From the NCBI GenBank assembly GCA_025362825.1, contig JANYFF010000407.1, positions 1 to 13,612 on the forward strand: 13,612 nt of DNA. Reading direction: 5' to 3'. Of this stretch, positions 12,411-13,612 are shown piece after piece (within the stretch, counting starts at the first letter, position 1; each line of letters begins with the position of its first letter). The DNA comes from Polaromonas sp. GTDB lineage: Bacteria; Pseudomonadota; Gammaproteobacteria; Burkholderiales; Burkholderiaceae_C. Below the pieces are notes generated by a model that ran no database searches, had not been told where the DNA came from, and saw only the letters and a list, made by a program, of their open reading frames with translations. The position numbers and the translations under genes are program-made.

Positions 12411-13612
12411 CTGGATCTGACCGCGCCGCCTGTGCCGCCTGCGCCGCAGCAGCGAGCTCTTGCTTTAGAACGTCAAGCGACAATGGTTTGTGCAGCAAGC
12501 GGATACCAGCGTTTCTCGCTTCTTGCAATCGGCTCGGAGCTGTATCACCGCTGACCAAAACTGCCGGCACGCCGGGCCACAGTGCATGTACGCCCTCAAT
12601 CGCTTTGATGCCACTGTCGCTGCCGCGCAAGCGGTAATCAGCCAGCACCAGGTTTGGTCTGAGTTGTTTAACCTGAGCGACTGCGTGCTCTGTGCCAGAC
12701 GCCTCCACACATGTACAGCCGAGTTCCTCCAGCAACACACGCAGACCGGTACGGACGTCTTTCTCATCGTCTATCACCAGCACGTGCAAATTAAAGCTAT
12801 CGCCATGTGTCGTATCAGAGTGACTTACAGCGTGAACCGTCGGCGCAGCAACTGCAGGCAGACTTAAAACAAAGCACGTACCACCCATGGCGCTGGACTG
12901 CATCTGCATGCTGATTCCAAGCAGAGTAACCAAGCGCTGCACGATAGACAAACCTAAACCCAGGCCTTGGGTACGGTCACGCTCCGGGTTGCCAATTTGA
13001 TAAAACTCTTGAAAGACTTTGTCTTGCTGATCCTGCGCGATGCCCTGCCCCGTGTCTGCAACCACCACCTCAATAAGAGGACCGACACGCCGAACCTCAA
13101 GCGTGACGGCGCCGCTATCGGTGAACTTGATGGCGTTTTGTGTCAAGTTTCGCAGTACACGCAAGAGAAGCAAAGGATCCGTCTCGACATAGTCGTTGGT
13201 CTGACACACCAGTATGGGCTTGAGGTGTTTGGCGTCAATCTGACTTTCAATCTCAGCCATGTGCTGCGTCAGCAAATCAGCCACGCATACAGGCTTTTTA
13301 TCAGCGGTAATTACTCCAGCGTCAAGCTTTGAAATGTCAAGCAAACCATCAAGCTGATCAGAAAAAGTTTGCGCAACTTCATTCAGCAAATGCACTATTT
13401 GTTTGCTGCGTTCATCAAGTGGACGCACGCTCAGTGCCGCGCCGAGCATGGTGATGGTGTGCAGCGGTTGGCGCAAATCATGGCTGGCAGAAGCTAAAAA
13501 ACGGGTTTTTGCGCGGCTGGCATTTTCAGCAATGTCTAACGCCGCTTGCAGCTTTTGGTTCAGCTCACGCTCTCTGAGTCGGATGGCCCAGGCATCAATA
13601 ATGCCGCGATTC
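12403..13612 (-). CDS. Hybrid sensor histidine kinase with C-terminal receiver (5' end off window)
   Basis: The frame stays open to the right edge, so 402 C-terminal residues are visible and the sensor/membrane part is missing. Numbering from the edge: a coiled linker (RLRERELNQKLQAALDIAEN, 11-30) leads to HisKA with phosphoacceptor H44 in ASHDLRQPLH. The HATPase_c domain follows, with N box QNAIKFT (N159), DTGQGIA (D186) and GLGLGLSIV (217-224). After a linker, the receiver domain (about 275-390) has D281/D282 in LVIDDEKDV, phosphoacceptor D325 in LADYRLRG, VLVSGDTAP and K375 in LLHKPL. The C-terminus is Ala/Gln-rich. It probably autophosphorylates and relays to the NarL-type regulator nearby; the signal is unknown. 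An internal ATG (13476) falls inside HisKA and is not the start. Confidence 0.93.
   Translation of the reverse strand, partial: NRGIIDAWAIRLRERELNQKLQAALDIAENASRAKTRFLASASHDLRQPLHTITMLGAALSVRPLDERSKQIVHLLNEVAQTFSDQLDGLLDISKLDAGVITADKKPVCVADLLTQHMAEIESQIDAKHLKPILVCQTNDYVETDPLLLLRVLRNLTQNAIKFTDSGAVTLEVRRVGPLIEVVVADTGQGIAQDQQDKVFQEFYQIGNPERDRTQGLGLGLSIVQRLVTLLGISMQMQSSAMGGTCFVLSLPAVAAPTVHAVSHSDTTHGDSFNLHVLVIDDEKDVRTGLRVLLEELGCTCVEASGTEHAVAQVKQLRPNLVLADYRLRGSDSGIKAIEGVHALWPGVPAVLVSGDTAPSRLQEARNAGIRLLHKPLSLDVLKQELAAAAQAAQAARSDPAT

Noticed and set aside
1..13612. CRISPR array, tRNA, rRNA, transposase or phage gene anywhere in the window
   Set aside because: No regularly spaced repeats, no cloverleaf or rRNA-like sequence, and no transposase or phage motif was seen on either strand.

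Overview
The window looks like a stretch of a Burkholderiales chromosome, probably Comamonadaceae (Rhodoferax/Polaromonas-like). This is an inference from the protein families, the G+C-rich coding sequence with long antisense open frames, and a palindromic intergenic repeat of a type I associate with that family. No search was run.

Layout. (1) 1-1112, plus strand: a two-gene unit for an exported truncated haemoglobin and an exported cupredoxin with a complete type 1 copper site, closed by a clear intrinsic terminator. (2) 1193-1568, plus: a sigma70-like promoter and a small two-helix membrane protein. (3) 1665-3614, minus: an exported DUF4331 protein followed by a tiny glycine-rich lipoprotein and a terminator. 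(4) 3816-6431: nikR (plus, with an unusual His-rich tail) convergent with a TonB-dependent receptor (minus). The arrangement suggests a nickel-linked outer-membrane receptor, but no canonical NikR operator was found. (5) 6671-10323, all minus: yaaA, a prolyl-4-hydroxylase-type 2OG-Fe(II) oxygenase, an alpha/beta hydrolase and queF. A 181-bp imperfect palindromic element lies between the oxygenase and the hydrolase. (6) 10324-13612: a two-component region. An intact NarL/LuxR-type response regulator (minus) and a hybrid histidine kinase (minus, running off the right edge) are interleaved with plus-strand remnants: the C-terminal part of a hybrid-kinase receiver (10760-11042) and a receiver-less LuxR DNA-binding domain (12078-12410).

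The most unusual local signal is a four-copy heptanucleotide tandem repeat (10813-10840). It lies exactly where the receiver remnant would encode its phosphoacceptor Asp. By hand translation, loss of one 7-bp unit would join the upstream ATG frame to the receiver-like frame. The broken plus-strand kinase/regulator pair flanking an intact minus-strand regulator suggests replacement or rearrangement of a two-component locus. Other signals worth checking are a shared TTGCTAT-N7-ATAGCAA palindrome in two intergenic regions, the apparently apolar distal haem pocket of the exported globin, and the nikR/TonB-receptor pairing.

I found no CRISPR array, tRNA, rRNA, transposase gene or phage gene. I do not see a clearly novel multi-gene defence or biosynthetic system.
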